Shown here one piece after another: positions 23,501 through 33,289 of a stretch of DNA of 56,041 bases. The translations under genes were made by a program, and so were the position numbers. The stretch covers positions 76,248 through 132,288 of the forward strand of contig NZ_QKRX01000012.1 of the NCBI RefSeq assembly GCF_003284585.1, given 5' to 3'. Each line of letters begins with the position of its first letter. Within the stretch, counting starts at the first letter, position 1. The notes below the pieces were generated by a model. The model was not told the origin of the DNA. It made no database searches and saw nothing but the letters and a program-made list of their open reading frames with translations. Source of the stretch: Nitrincola tibetensis (GTDB lineage Bacteria; Pseudomonadota; Gammaproteobacteria; Pseudomonadales; Balneatricaceae).

Positions 23501-24102
23501 GCAACCAACGGACAGGCATATTGATTAGCAAGTGCTACACTGGCATGAAGCCATTCTTCATCTCCTGGACGACCAGTACGCTGCACTTCTAGATAATAGG
23601 CATCCGGAAAAATGCTCATCCAATACTGAAGCGACTCTTCAGCCAATGCCGAATTACCCGCCAAAACGGCGCGTCCAACATCACCCTTCGTTGCACCAGA
23701 TAGTGCTATCAGACCTTCTGCTTTTTCCGCAATCCACTCTCGGCGAACAACCGCTCTACCGGGGAATAAATTTTGTCCTTCAGAATAGGCCCTTGATACC
23801 AACTCCATTAAATTTTTATAGCCTTTACGATTTTTAATCAGCAAGGTGAATTGAAAGGGATCTGCTCGATCATCCTGAGGGTTAACCACCCAAAAATCGA
23901 CACCGCAAATGGGCTTGATTCCGGCCCCTAAAGCAGCCTTATAAAATTTAATTAGCGCGTAGAGGTTTGTTTGATCCGTAACGGCTACCGCGGGCATGCC
24001 AGCTGCTTGTGCTTGGGCGACCAATTTTTTGATGCGTACTAAACCGTCGTAAAGCGAATATTCCGTATGGACGCGCAGGTGCACAAAAGAGGGTGTAGAC
24101 AT
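20599..24102 (-). CDS. dnaE: DNA polymerase III alpha subunit
   Basis: This is the replicative polymerase catalytic subunit. The 1167-residue protein has an N-terminal PHP domain (HLRVHTEYSLYDG), the Pol III palm with catalytic aspartates D408 and D410 in PDFDIDF, fingers (VGKHAGGVVIAP; DKNDVEEAGLVKFDFLGLR), a helix-hairpin-helix region, the C-terminal OB fold (MAGLVVDLRLKKTKKGD) and the tau-binding end. Length matches E. coli DnaE (1160). It lies between rnhB and accA as in E. coli and most gammaproteobacteria. Nothing notable is visible in the 94-bp gap to accA. Confidence 0.98.
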   Translation of the reverse strand: MSTPSFVHLRVHTEYSLYDGLVRIKKLVAQAQAAGMPAVAVTDQTNLYALIKFYKAALGAGIKPICGVDFWVVNPQDDRADPFQFTLLIKNRKGYKNLMELVSRAYSEGQNLFPGRAVVRREWIAEKAEGLIALSGATKGDVGRAVLAGNSALAEESLQYWMSIFPDAYYLEVQRTGRPGDEEWLHASVALANQYACPLVATNEVMFLKADDFEAHEARVCINQGRALDDATRPKDYSDQQYFRSADEMARLFSDLPSAIENTLEIARRCSIDVELGTYYLPEYPIPEGMTMDDYFRKVSQEGLEERLSFILRKDDPEYDSKRQVYFERLDFELNIIIQMGFPGYFLIVMDFIQWAKDNGIPVGPGRGSGAGSLVAYAQKITDLDPLEYDLLFERFLNPERVSMPDFDIDFCMDNRDRVIDYVAEAYGREAVSQIITFGTMAAKAVVRDVARVQGKPFGMADRLSKLIPFEVGMTLEKAIEQEPALKEYIESSEDVAEIWEMALKLEGVTRNVGKHAGGVVIAPTKLTDFSATYCDEEGQGLVTQYDKNDVEEAGLVKFDFLGLRTLTIIDWALKTINTLRRKQGKDDLRIEGIDLEDQTVFKLLQRAETTAVFQLESSGMKDLIRRLQPSRFEDIIALVALFRPGPLQSGMVDDFINRKHGRAALAWPHPDYQLDSLQPVLEPTYGIILYQEQVMQIAQVMAGYSLGEADLLRRAMGKKKPEEMQKQRQFFLDGSAKQGIDAGLAGNIFDLVEKFAGYGFNKSHSAAYALVSYQTAWLKTYYPAPFMAAVLSSDMQNTDKVVVFIEECRQMKLTLRLPDVNTSEFMFTVNEAGDIIYGLGAVKGVGEGPVEAIVTARQQGGPFADIFDFCARVGAKKLNKRVMEALVRCGALDSLGKVGRAVLWNAISPALQAADQAARNQDAGMFDLFGEVEAETPSDPYADYQKVREWTDKERLLGEKETLGLYVTGHPIDEYEKELSRMISKRLVEIQPQKGRSQKMAGLVVDLRLKKTKKGDTLCFVTLDDRSARMEVTLFGDAYEAAKAFVAKDKVLIIEGEVANDEYNGGIKVRGQTVMSIVQARAKQALALQVCCDERVLHRQTLQYLKTQMEQNRYAPVRIPVHLRFSRDDAEGVLVLGTDWQLEPSDEQLLALKEIFGNDAVELRWP

Positions 24103-24165
24103 TTCGATTTTCCCGTATTGAACACGTGAATCAAAGTTAAAGCGAATAGAGCAAGGCGCTCAGCA

Positions 24166-24732
24166 TTATGATTTGAGCAGGACACGTACTGGCTTAAAGC
24201 TCCGACGGTGCTCTGCGATGGGGCCATGCTCACTCAGCGCCATAAGATGTGCCTTAGTTGGATAGCCTTTATGCTGCGCAAACCCATACATGGGATAACG
24301 GCCATCCAATTCTTGCATTTCACGATCTCGCACCACTTTAGCCAAAATGGATGCTGCACTGATTTCTGGAATTTGGTCATCGCCACCCACAATTGCTTTG
24401 CTCTCGTAGGGCAAATCTGGACAGCGATTGCCATCAATGAGTACAAGATCAGGTGCCATCGAAAGCCCTTCAACGGCCCGAGTCATGGCCAACATTGTTG
24501 CCTGCAAGATGTTTAACGTATCAATTTCCTCAGGTGTAGCACACGCAATTGCATAACACAGCGCTTTTTCACAAATTTCGTCAAACAGCGCTTCTCGCTT
24601 TTTTTCGGTGAGTTTCTTAGAATCTCGCAGACCCATAATCGGGCGCTCCGGATCCAATATTACAGCCGCTGTAACAACATTGCCGACCAAAGGGCCTCGA
24701 CCTACCTCATCAACTCCTGCAATTCTAGACAT
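24166..24732 (-). CDS. rnhB: ribonuclease HII
   Basis: RNase HII removes single ribonucleotides and RNA from DNA hybrids. The 188-residue product begins [20 protein letters not shown], containing the DEXGRG catalytic motif, with further acidic residues in [11 protein letters not shown] and [12 protein letters not shown]. The start at 24732 is chosen because GAGG lies at good spacing; an in-frame ATG four codons upstream is less likely. It overlaps the end of lpxB by 8 bp, in the conserved lpxB-rnhB-dnaE order. Confidence 0.95.
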   Translation of the reverse strand: MSRIAGVDEVGRGPLVGNVVTAAVILDPERPIMGLRDSKKLTEKKREALFDEICEKALCYAIACATPEEIDTLNILQATMLAMTRAVEGLSMAPDLVLIDGNRCPDLPYESKAIVGGDDQIPEISAASILAKVVRDREMQELDGRYPMYGFAQHKGYPTKAHLMALSEHGPIAEHRRSFKPVRVLLKS

Positions 24733-25924
24733 TGTGAACCTCAAGATCCGCAGGCATCAGACCTTTATCGTGCATCAAGGATAAGACTGCATCTGCCGCT
24801 TTTTCGCTCGCTCCCTGACGAAGACGGAGATGTATTTCGGTAAAACGATCAACAAGTGATTCCCGATACCCTGTATTGTCTAACGCATTCAAAAGTGCCT
24901 CAGTCATCAAAGCAGGTGTAGCCTTCTGCTGCAGTAGCTCTGGAATCAACGTCTGTTGTGCCAAAAGGTTGGGCAATGATACCCATTGACTCGTAATCAT
25001 TCTTGATAATATACAATAGGTTAAAGATGACATGCGATAGGCAACAACCATCGGTTTTTTGTAAAGCATCGCCTCCAGTGTGGCCGTACCCGAAGCGATT
25101 AAGATAGCATCGCTGGCTTCCATCGCTATTTGGGACTGCTTGAGCAGCAATTGGACATCCAGCTCAGCAAACTCTTCAGCTATGAGGGTTTTCAGCTCTT
25201 GATATCGCTTTTGATTGGCAGCAGGCAACAAGAAAACAAGGTCGGGGTCATGCTTATGAAGCGCCTGCGCTGTTTGCAAAAACACTCTCGCAAGCTGCGA
25301 CACTTCACTTTTCCGACTCCCTGGCAACAAGGCCACGACACGCTTACTTGATGCAATATTCAATTGAGATTTCGCAGTTTGGACATCAGGAACCAGAGGG
25401 ATGTCATCAGCAAGCGGATGCCCAACAAACGCGACTCTTTGCTGGTGCTCTTCGTAGAATGCAGCTTCAAACGGCAGTAAAGTTAGCATCAGATCTGTGC
25501 TGCGTTTAATTTTGAAAATGCGTTTTTTACGCCATGCCCAAACAGAAGGACTGACATAATGAACGGTTGCAATACCTGCAGCTTTCAATTGCTCTTCAAG
25601 ACCTAGGGTAAAATCGGGGGCATCTATTCCAATAAACACATCTGGCGGGTTTTGCTTCCAGTGCTCAGCCAAACGCTTTCGCAGTTTTAGAAGCTCAGGT
25701 AAACGCCCGAGAACCTCCGTTAGCCCCATCACGGACAAACGCTCCATTGGATAGAGACTGTGTAGACCCTGCGCAAGCATCAAATCCCCCCCAATCCCCT
25801 CAACGTCCATAGAGGGAAAATGAGATTTTAGTGCTTGCAAAAGACCCGCACCAAGAATATCTCCCGATGCTTCTCCTGCGACGATAGCAATTTTAACCCT
25901 TTGTGAATTCACTAGTTTTACCAC
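24725..25924 (-). CDS. lpxB: lipid-A-disaccharide synthase
   Basis: LpxB joins UDP-2,3-diacylglucosamine and lipid X to form the lipid A disaccharide at the inner membrane. The 399-residue GT19 protein contains [18 protein letters not shown] near the N-terminus, [33 protein letters not shown] and an [21 protein letters not shown] sugar-nucleotide region. It starts with GTG and follows lpxA by 4 bp, so translation is probably coupled; the next in-frame GTG, four codons later, is an alternative start. Confidence 0.95.
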   Translation of the reverse strand: MVKLVNSQRVKIAIVAGEASGDILGAGLLQALKSHFPSMDVEGIGGDLMLAQGLHSLYPMERLSVMGLTEVLGRLPELLKLRKRLAEHWKQNPPDVFIGIDAPDFTLGLEEQLKAAGIATVHYVSPSVWAWRKKRIFKIKRSTDLMLTLLPFEAAFYEEHQQRVAFVGHPLADDIPLVPDVQTAKSQLNIASSKRVVALLPGSRKSEVSQLARVFLQTAQALHKHDPDLVFLLPAANQKRYQELKTLIAEEFAELDVQLLLKQSQIAMEASDAILIASGTATLEAMLYKKPMVVAYRMSSLTYCILSRMITSQWVSLPNLLAQQTLIPELLQQKATPALMTEALLNALDNTGYRESLVDRFTEIHLRLRQGASEKAADAVLSLMHDKGLMPADLEVHNV

Positions 25925-25928
25925 ATCC

Positions 25929-26705
25929 CTAACGGATGATTCCTCGCTCTGACAGCTCTAAAGAATCAATCAACAAATTCAACGCAGGCTCTGCCTGAGC
26001 GCTTAACTGAAGACGTGCAATCGCTTCATCTAAGGTCAAACCTTGTCGATAGATCACTTTATAAGCTCTGCGTATTTCGGCAAGGGTTTCGCTACTGAAT
26101 CCCCTGCGCTTTAGGCCCTCAGTATTAATGCCATGAGGGGTTGCAGAATTGCCGCTAGCCATAACATAAGCGGGAATGTCTTTTAAAACGACGGTTCCGG
26201 CACCACACATTACATGTGCACCGATTTGGCAAAACTGATGTACGGCCGTAAAGCCGCCAAGTATCGCATAATCCTGAACTTTCACATGCCCAGCAAGCGC
26301 TGCATTATTGGCAAGGATAACATGGTCGCCCACCCTGCAATCATGCGCAACGTGCACGTAGGCCATGAGTAAGTTATGACTGCCGATTAAGGTCAAACTT
26401 TGATCTTGAACTGTGCCACGATGAACCGTGCAGCCTTCCCGAAAGACATTGAAGTCTCCAATCTCTAAACGCGTAGGCTCACCACGGTATTTTTTATCTT
26501 GGCACTCTTCCCCAATACTGGCGAATTGAAAAAAACGATTGCCTTTGCCAATACGCGTTGGACCTTTGATAACAACATGTGACTCAATCTGCGTATCTTC
26601 GCCAATTTCAACATCAGGCCCAATGTAGGACCAAGGTCCAACTTTAACGTTGACTGCTAACTTTGCACTCGGATCGATAATTGCCGTCGGATGAATCAAA
26701 CTCAC
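25929..26705 (-). CDS. lpxA: UDP-N-acetylglucosamine acyltransferase
   Basis: LpxA performs the first step of lipid A synthesis, transferring a hydroxyacyl chain from ACP to UDP-GlcNAc. The 258-residue product begins with left-handed beta-helix hexapeptide repeats ([20 protein letters not shown]), carries the likely catalytic histidine in [14 protein letters not shown], and ends with a helical C-terminal domain. Length is close to E. coli LpxA (262). Its GTGA start overlaps the fabZ stop by 4 bp. Confidence 0.96.
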   Translation of the reverse strand: MSLIHPTAIIDPSAKLAVNVKVGPWSYIGPDVEIGEDTQIESHVVIKGPTRIGKGNRFFQFASIGEECQDKKYRGEPTRLEIGDFNVFREGCTVHRGTVQDQSLTLIGSHNLLMAYVHVAHDCRVGDHVILANNAALAGHVKVQDYAILGGFTAVHQFCQIGAHVMCGAGTVVLKDIPAYVMASGNSATPHGINTEGLKRRGFSSETLAEIRRAYKVIYRQGLTLDEAIARLQLSAQAEPALNLLIDSLELSERGIIR

Positions 26706-27139
26706 ACCTTCCTATCTGCGCATAAAATCGTTGCACTGCAGACGATAGCTCCATCAACTGTTGCTTTAACTGCAAATTTCCAAATACCGCGACGCTCAGA
26801 CAAAACCTGTGCTTCTAATTTAACCTGGTCTCCAGGCACAACAGGGCGCTTAAAGCGTAAATCATCCGCACCAACAAAATAGTAAATGGATCCATCTTCT
26901 GGCGTTTTATCCATCGTTTTGAAACCCAAAATACCCGCCGCTTGCGCCATGGCTTCAACCAAGAGCACGCCTGGCATAACGGGATGCTCAGGAAAATGTC
27001 CATTGAAGAAGGGCTCATTCACGGTTACATTTTTAATTGCAACAATAGACTCACCAGGCACTAGCTCAAGCACACGATCCACCAACAAAAATGGGTAGCG
27101 GTGCGGTAGATATTTACGGATTTCTTTTACATCCATCAT
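26702..27139 (-). CDS. fabZ: 3-hydroxyacyl-[ACP] dehydratase FabZ
   Basis: FabZ dehydrates beta-hydroxyacyl-ACP in each fatty-acid elongation cycle and competes with LpxA and LpxD for hydroxyacyl-ACP. The 145-residue hot-dog fold protein has [14 protein letters not shown] and the active-site motif [20 protein letters not shown], containing the catalytic His and Glu. Its position between lpxD and lpxA is conserved, with a 13-bp gap and a 4-bp overlap respectively. Confidence 0.97.
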   Translation of the reverse strand: MMDVKEIRKYLPHRYPFLLVDRVLELVPGESIVAIKNVTVNEPFFNGHFPEHPVMPGVLLVEAMAQAAGILGFKTMDKTPEDGSIYYFVGADDLRFKRPVVPGDQVKLEAQVLSERRGIWKFAVKATVDGAIVCSATILCADRKV

Positions 27140-27152
27140 TTGATATTAAACC

Positions 27153-28190
27153 TTATTCGTTGTCTTCTGCTAGTGTCTGTTCAAGCTTACGTACCCGTTT
27201 AGCCAGCTCATCTAACTGCCGGAAACGCACTACGTTTCGCTTCCATTGCTGATGAGGCTCCTGACCCGTTCCAGATGAGTAAGCTCCTGCTTTATTGATT
27301 GATTTACTGACCAACGTCATGGCCGTGATATGCGTATTATCCGCTATTTCTAGATGTCCTGTAATACCTGACATTCCGGCAATCGTGCAATATTTCCCTA
27401 TACGAGTACTGCCAGCAACGGCCGTTCCGCCTGCAATTGCGGTGTGCTCACCTATTCTAACGTTGTGAGCAATCTGAATTTGATTATCGAGCTTGACACC
27501 TTTTTCTATGACTGTGTCAGCCAAGGCACCTCGGTCAATCGTAACACTTGCACCTATTTCAACGTCATCACCGACTCTAACACCACCGAGCTGGCAGATT
27601 TTTATCCATTGCCTTTGTTCTCGTGCAAAGCCAAATCCATCGGCACCCAAAACACTTCCGCTGTGAATTAACACTCGCTGCCCCAAATGAACATTAGGGT
27701 ACAGAGTGACATTCGCCTCTAAGCGACAAGTTTCCCCTACTGTTGAATAAGAACCTATCACACAGCCCGGACCTATGTAGACGTTGGCGGCAATACTAAC
27801 ACCCGCTTCTATCACAACATTTGCACAAACTTGCGCTGATTCGTGAATAACGGCTGTTGGATCCACAATAGCCTGAGATGAAACACCAGGCTGAGCTGGC
27901 CGACGCCAATCATAGTGATGTGTCAGTTTTGCAAAGGCTAGGTAAGGATCCGCTACAATCAGCGCCGTATTCTTGACTAGGTGGGCATAATCGCTTGATA
28001 CCAAAACTGCAGCAGCCTCACTCTCGCTAAGCTGATGGATATACCTAGGATTCGAAAAGAAAGAAAGCTCACCTCTGCCAGCAAGATTCAGGGTGTTCAA
28101 TCCATTGATTATCATCGCTGGATCACCCTGAATCTTCCCTTCAACAATAGAGGCAAGAGTCTGCAGAGAAAAGCCGACCTCTGATGTCAT
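27153..28190 (-). CDS. lpxD: UDP-3-O-acylglucosamine N-acyltransferase
   Basis: LpxD adds the second hydroxyacyl chain to the lipid A precursor. The 345-residue protein has an N-terminal uridine-binding domain (LASIVEGKIQGDPAMIINGL), a long hexapeptide-repeat beta helix (about residues 100-290) including LDNQIQIAHNVRIGEHTAIA with the catalytic histidine, and a short C-terminal helix (residues 318-345, RFRQLDELAKRVRKLEQTL). Family length is about 340. It sits between skp and fabZ on the same strand. Confidence 0.96.
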   Translation of the reverse strand: MTSEVGFSLQTLASIVEGKIQGDPAMIINGLNTLNLAGRGELSFFSNPRYIHQLSESEAAAVLVSSDYAHLVKNTALIVADPYLAFAKLTHHYDWRRPAQPGVSSQAIVDPTAVIHESAQVCANVVIEAGVSIAANVYIGPGCVIGSYSTVGETCRLEANVTLYPNVHLGQRVLIHSGSVLGADGFGFAREQRQWIKICQLGGVRVGDDVEIGASVTIDRGALADTVIEKGVKLDNQIQIAHNVRIGEHTAIAGGTAVAGSTRIGKYCTIAGMSGITGHLEIADNTHITAMTLVSKSINKAGAYSSGTGQEPHQQWKRNVVRFRQLDELAKRVRKLEQTLAEDNE

Positions 28191-28200
28191 CAGTTGTCGC

Positions 28201-28695
28201 TTACTGTCTGTTTAAGATTTCGATCACACGAGGTGTGATATCGATGGTACCGCTGGCATAAACAGTTGCTTGCTTTGCAAACACAACATCAATATTTTCA
28301 TTTTCTATCAACGAGCGAATTGCCTGATCCAGCTTAGGACGCATAGATGACAGGAACTCTTGCTCACGCTCAATTTGCTTTTCTGCCATCGCTTCACCAC
28401 GTGTTTGATACTCGGTGAATGCTTTTTGGAATTGCAAATGAAGCTGTTCCATTTCCTGATCAGGAATAAGGCCTTGATTTTGCTGAATACGATCTCGAAC
28501 TGCGACAGCTTGGCGCTCTAGCTCAATCAAAGCACGCTCTTCGGCAGCAAACTCTCGCTCCATAGACGCCCTAAAATCTTCAGCTGCTTTAGAGCTCAAT
28601 AATGCTTCTTGCACTCCCAAGACACGAAATCTATCCGCAAACACCTGACTGCTGAACACAAGCATCAACAGTAGTAAAGTACCTTTAATTTTCAT
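28201..28695 (-). CDS. skp: periplasmic chaperone Skp (OmpH)
   Basis: Skp is a trimeric periplasmic chaperone that holds unfolded outer-membrane proteins for BamA. The 164-residue precursor has a cleavable signal peptide (about residues 1-20, ending VFA), then two long charged helices (about 45-120), as in the jellyfish-like Skp fold, and a C-terminal strand region. Length matches E. coli Skp (161). It lies between bamA and lpxD, the conserved order, and is only 14 bp from bamA. Confidence 0.93.
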   Translation of the reverse strand: MKIKGTLLLLMLVFSSQVFADRFRVLGVQEALLSSKAAEDFRASMEREFAAEERALIELERQAVAVRDRIQQNQGLIPDQEMEQLHLQFQKAFTEYQTRGEAMAEKQIEREQEFLSSMRPKLDQAIRSLIENENIDVVFAKQATVYASGTIDITPRVIEILNRQ

Positions 28696-28709
28696 TGCTT
28701 CCCCTTAAA

Positions 28710-31055
28710 TCAGAATGACTGACCTAGCGCGAACTGGAACACTTCCGTTTCGTCACCAGATTTACTATTTAATGCCTTACTCAGCGAGATTGATAAGGGA
28801 CCTACAGGAGTAAGCCAGCTTAAGCCAACGCCTGCTGAATAACGCAAATCTCCAAAATCAACGCCCTCTTTGCATGTATTTTGAGTCGCCCCCTTCAAAC
28901 ATTTGGTTGTAAATACGTTACCCGCATCCATAAACACCAAGGGACGCCATGCAGTCTTATCTTTTAAGAAGGGCATTGGAAAAATCAATTCAGCACTACC
29001 CGATACTAATACATTACCGCCCATTGAACGCTGAGCACTGCTCACATTTCCACGGCTATAACGAGGGCCTAAGCTATTCGCTTCAAAACCACGCACAGAG
29101 GTCAAACCACCTGCAAAGTAGTTTTTGAAGAAGGGGTAGTCTTTATCACCATAGGAATCGGCATAACCAACACGGCTTCTCAACGAGGCAATCCAGGTTT
29201 CATCACTATTGATTGGCCAGTAAAAACGGTTGTTGTACTGGGCACGATAATAATCGAGATCGCTACCCGGAATGGAAACCTCCAAACTAGCTCCTTGCGA
29301 ACGACCTTTCGTTGGGAAAAAGCCTCGATTCAGACGATTGTCGCTCCAGCCTGCTGTCAACTTCCAGTTGAGGTACTCATCGCCATTGTCCTGAGTGAAG
29401 CGATTAATAACATCAAACACCTCTGTACCCTGAAGCGCTAAGTTATTTTTAAGACGAAGGAACTCTACATCGCCTGAGAAGCTCAAGCGCTGAAAGTCAT
29501 CTATAGGATAACCAAAGGTAATACCACCACCGAACGAATCCGTGTTGTAATCACCGCGATCATCTTCGTCAAAGTTTTCTTCTCTATAAAATACGTTAAA
29601 CCCGCGGCTCACACCATCTACCGTGAAGAACGGATCTAAGTAGTTAAAGCTATATTCAGTTAATGTTGAGCTGTTAGAGACATTAAACGCAACACTTTTA
29701 CCTGAACCCAAGAAGTTTTCTTGCGAAACACCCAGTTGTAAGATGATCCCTTCACTTTGCGAAAAGCCGACGCTGGCACTTAACTGTCCTGACTGCTGCT
29801 CTTCAACGATAAACTCTAAATCAATCTGGTCATCGGTGCCTGCAACTGGACGCGTTTCAACATTTACTGAACGGAAATACCCAGTACGCTCGATTCGGGT
29901 TTGCGAACGTTCGATAGCAGCACTTGATACCACACCGGCTTCCATCTGTTCGACTTCACGACGAATCACTTCATCAGCGGTACGTGTGTTACCCCGTATA
30001 CCGATACGACGTACATAAGTTTGTTTACCAGGTTCGATAAAGTAGCGAATCGACACTGTATTATCGTCATTAACTTCGGGGATAGGGCTCACATTAGCAA
30101 ACATGTAGCCTTGATCGCCGAGCAAGCGTACGAGACGCTCTTGCGAGTCGGTCATTTCTCTGCGCGAGAATACATCGTCTTCTGTCATGCTTAACTTGGA
30201 TTGAAGCACATCTTCTGATACAACAAGATTCCCAACAAACACAACATCGGCAACTTTAAATTGCTCACCTTCGCTGATATCAACCGTGATGAATACGTCT
30301 TGCTTATCCGGTGATAAAGAGACCTGAGTCGAATCAATCGAGAAGTTAATATAACCACGATCTAAGTAGTAGGAGCGAAGACGCTCTAGGTCACCCGAGA
30401 GTTTTTCACGTGAATACTGATCAGACTTAGTGTAAAACGACCAAAAGTTCGGTAATTGAAGTGTAAATAGATCGGTCAGCTCTTTATCAGTAAAGACGGT
30501 ATTACCGACTATATTAATATGGCTAATGCTAGCGACACGGCCTTCGGTGATATTAATATTCAATGCCACACGATTGCCCGGAAGGTTTTCTACTTCAGTG
30601 GTAATATCGGCACCATAACGACCTTGCGTGGTGTAAACGCGCATTAAATCAAGTTCGATTTGATCGAGTGTTGCACGGCGGAAGATATCGCCCTCTTGAA
30701 GGCCTGACTGCTTCAAACCTTCGCGCAACTGCTCTTCCTTGATAGCCTTATTGCCCTCGATACGGATAATCGCAACGGCAGGCCGCTCACGCAAAACAAG
30801 TACAAGCACGTCATTTTCACGCACTAACTGCACATCTTCAAAAAATCCTGAACGAAAAAGCTGACGAGTCGCGGCAGCAAGGGCGGGACCGTCTACTTGA
30901 TCTCCTGTAGAGATAGGAAAATTACGGAAGACGTTGCCTGCGTCGACCTGTTGCAATCCTTCGACTCGAATATCATTGACCACAAAGACATTGTCTGAGT
31001 GAGCAGGTGCAACCCAAAGGAGCGAAACTAAAAACAATGTGAGCGTGCGTTTCAT
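28710..31055 (-). CDS. bamA: outer membrane protein assembly factor BamA
   Basis: BamA is the central beta-barrel of the BAM complex. The 781-residue precursor has a signal peptide (about 1-20), five POTRA repeats (about residues 24-425) and a 16-strand Omp85 barrel with the loop-6 motif VRGF in GGLTSVRGFEANSLGPR. It ends in phenylalanine (FALGQSF), as expected for an outer-membrane barrel. An insertion-free length somewhat below E. coli (810) is within the family range. It lies between rseP and skp. Confidence 0.97.
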   Translation of the reverse strand: MKRTLTLFLVSLLWVAPAHSDNVFVVNDIRVEGLQQVDAGNVFRNFPISTGDQVDGPALAAATRQLFRSGFFEDVQLVRENDVLVLVLRERPAVAIIRIEGNKAIKEEQLREGLKQSGLQEGDIFRRATLDQIELDLMRVYTTQGRYGADITTEVENLPGNRVALNINITEGRVASISHINIVGNTVFTDKELTDLFTLQLPNFWSFYTKSDQYSREKLSGDLERLRSYYLDRGYINFSIDSTQVSLSPDKQDVFITVDISEGEQFKVADVVFVGNLVVSEDVLQSKLSMTEDDVFSRREMTDSQERLVRLLGDQGYMFANVSPIPEVNDDNTVSIRYFIEPGKQTYVRRIGIRGNTRTADEVIRREVEQMEAGVVSSAAIERSQTRIERTGYFRSVNVETRPVAGTDDQIDLEFIVEEQQSGQLSASVGFSQSEGIILQLGVSQENFLGSGKSVAFNVSNSSTLTEYSFNYLDPFFTVDGVSRGFNVFYREENFDEDDRGDYNTDSFGGGITFGYPIDDFQRLSFSGDVEFLRLKNNLALQGTEVFDVINRFTQDNGDEYLNWKLTAGWSDNRLNRGFFPTKGRSQGASLEVSIPGSDLDYYRAQYNNRFYWPINSDETWIASLRSRVGYADSYGDKDYPFFKNYFAGGLTSVRGFEANSLGPRYSRGNVSSAQRSMGGNVLVSGSAELIFPMPFLKDKTAWRPLVFMDAGNVFTTKCLKGATQNTCKEGVDFGDLRYSAGVGLSWLTPVGPLSISLSKALNSKSGDETEVFQFALGQSF

Positions 31056-31101
31056 GCCAAAAATTCTTTTTGATAGTTTCAGTTAAAGTAGTCTCTATGC
31101 G

Positions 31102-32454
31102 TTAAAGACGAGCAATGTCATTAATGATTGCGAGCGCCATAAGACTGAAAAGTAGGAACATCCCTATCTTCAGACCAAACATCTGCACTTGCTCACTAAC
31201 GGGCTTACCTCTAATCAGTTCAACCATATAATACATCAGATGACCGCCATCTAGCATCGGTATTGGAAGTAAATTCAAGATTCCGAGACTGATACTAAGG
31301 TAAGCAAGGAAGCTAATAAAGGTTTCCAAACCTGATGCTGCCGAATCCCCCGCCACTTTAGCAATGGTAATCGGTCCACTCAAGTTTTTTACAGAAATAA
31401 CACCGACAATCATCTTTCGAATGGAGTCTAAGGTCAGCATTATCATCTGACCTGTTTTTTCAACGCCCATTTTAAATGCAACAATTGGATTGTAACGAAC
31501 CTCTCGAATCATATCATCTGGCCAGGTGGTTGCTGCCACACCCGCACCTATGTATCCCGTTACAACTCCTTGCTCGCTTTGACGGGCAGCTGGCACAACC
31601 TCAAAGTGCAGACGTTCGCCGTTACGCTCAACCAACACATCTAGGCGTTCACCAGCGCTTGCTTGCACCTTCTCAACAAGCACTTGCCAACTTTCAATCA
31701 ATTCATCATTAACCGCAACAATGCGATCCCCTGTTTTCAAACCCGATAACGCAGCCTGACCATCGTCTAACAACTGCCCCAAAACAGGCGCAACATCAGG
31801 ACGCCAAGGCATAAAACCCATTGCAGTAACCGGTGACTCACGCTCAAGATCTACACGCCAGTTGTTTAACTCAACTTGGTATACTCGCTCGCTGCGACCG
31901 GGCTCAACCGCCGTCACAACCACTCGCCCAGTTTCGCCTATCCTAGCTGCCAACCGAAGGTTAACCTGATCCCAGGAAACAACCTTATGCCCATCGATAC
32001 TCAGAATTTCTTCACCCGAATTTATGCCAGCCATTGCAGCCGGTGAACCAGGGCGCACATCGCCCACTTTAGGAACAATGGCTTGAGTCCCAACTACAAA
32101 TAAAAACCAGTAAGCCAACACAGCAAACAATAAATTCACAATGGGGCCAGCCGCAACAATCGCGATGCGCTGCATAACAGGTTTGTTATTAAATGCTTGA
32201 TTTTTCAACTCAGATGGAACATTCCCTTCACGCTCATCCAGCATGCTGACATATCCACCCAACGGGATCATAGCAACCGCATAGACGGTATCATCGCGAC
32301 CTTTCCAGCTAAACAAGGGTTTACCAAAACCAACAGAGAAACGCAGCACCTTAACACCACAACGCCGAGCGACCCAATAGTGGCCCCACTCGTGAATAGT
32401 CACCAGTATTCCCAACGTGACTAAGGTTGCTAAAAGTGTCTGCAATACGCCCAT
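31102..32454 (-). CDS. rseP: site-2 metalloprotease RseP
   Basis: RseP is an inner-membrane zinc protease that cleaves anti-sigma-E and leftover signal peptides. The 450-residue protein has the zinc motif HEWGH at residues 21-25 in the first membrane helix, two tandem PDZ domains (about 115-200 and 205-290), and the second active-site motif NLLPIPMLDGGHLMYY near residue 400 in the C-terminal membrane segments. Length equals E. coli RseP (450). In E. coli, cdsA precedes it and bamA follows, exactly as here. Confidence 0.96.
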   Translation of the reverse strand: MGVLQTLLATLVTLGILVTIHEWGHYWVARRCGVKVLRFSVGFGKPLFSWKGRDDTVYAVAMIPLGGYVSMLDEREGNVPSELKNQAFNNKPVMQRIAIVAAGPIVNLLFAVLAYWFLFVVGTQAIVPKVGDVRPGSPAAMAGINSGEEILSIDGHKVVSWDQVNLRLAARIGETGRVVVTAVEPGRSERVYQVELNNWRVDLERESPVTAMGFMPWRPDVAPVLGQLLDDGQAALSGLKTGDRIVAVNDELIESWQVLVEKVQASAGERLDVLVERNGERLHFEVVPAARQSEQGVVTGYIGAGVAATTWPDDMIREVRYNPIVAFKMGVEKTGQMIMLTLDSIRKMIVGVISVKNLSGPITIAKVAGDSAASGLETFISFLAYLSISLGILNLLPIPMLDGGHLMYYMVELIRGKPVSEQVQMFGLKIGMFLLFSLMALAIINDIARL

Positions 32455-32479
32455 TAACCGTCTCTCAAATTATTTACAT

Positions 32480-33289
32480 TTAAAAAGGGGGTGCCATTTG
32501 TAACCCGAATAAAAATACAGGAGCGGCGGCCGTCAAACTGTCAATTCGATCTAAAACCCCTCCATGCCCAGGAAGCAATGTACCACTATCTTTAATCCCT
32601 CGCTCTCGCTTAAACATACTTTCGAACAAATCCCCTAAAACCGAGGCCATGGCGGTCACAATTGACAAGAGCACCAAATAGACCAACGCAGCTCCAGTTA
32701 GTTCGTTCCATATTGAGAATGAGAGCGCAATAAACATACAAACAGCCAAACCACCAACAAACCCTTCAATGGTTTTCCCTGGGCTTACATTGGGCATCAA
32801 CTTATGTTTCCCTAACGCCCGACCTGCGAAATAAGCACCGGTGTCGGCCCCCCAAACCAAGAGAAGCAATAGCAGTATCAACATTTCTCCATTGGGCATC
32901 TCTTTCAAGCGCACCAAAGCCAACCAAGCCGGTATTAGGACAAACATCCCAATAATGAGCTTATGCCCACGTGCTCGCCATTTGATTTCAGAGGGGTAGC
33001 GCAACACTAACACCAAAGCCCCTAACCAAAAAGCAACTGCAGAAATTGTAATAATGGCAGCCAGCGCATCATCCATTCCTACGAATAACAATACGATTAA
33101 GATTGCCAACATGGCGACATAAGCAACACGCCCAACCGACTTAAAGCGACAAAAGTTTGACCACTCCCAAGCACCGTATACGGTTGCCGCCCCCACTATC
33201 AAAGAAAACAGCCATAGCGGCGCCCACCAGACAGTGGCCAAAATCCCTACGCCTAAAATAAGGCCTGTAATGAGTCGTTGTTTAAGCAA
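32480..33289 (-). CDS. cdsA: phosphatidate cytidylyltransferase
   Basis: CdsA makes CDP-diacylglycerol from phosphatidate and CTP at the inner membrane. The 269-residue polytopic protein has about eight membrane segments and the family signature near the C-terminus (FKRERGIKDSGTLLPGHGG, followed by LDRIDS). It starts with TTG preceded by GAGG and overlaps the end of uppS by 8 bp. Length fits the family (about 270-285). Confidence 0.94.
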   Translation of the reverse strand: MLKQRLITGLILGVGILATVWWAPLWLFSLIVGAATVYGAWEWSNFCRFKSVGRVAYVAMLAILIVLLFVGMDDALAAIITISAVAFWLGALVLVLRYPSEIKWRARGHKLIIGMFVLIPAWLALVRLKEMPNGEMLILLLLLLVWGADTGAYFAGRALGKHKLMPNVSPGKTIEGFVGGLAVCMFIALSFSIWNELTGAALVYLVLLSIVTAMASVLGDLFESMFKRERGIKDSGTLLPGHGGVLDRIDSLTAAAPVFLFGLQMAPPF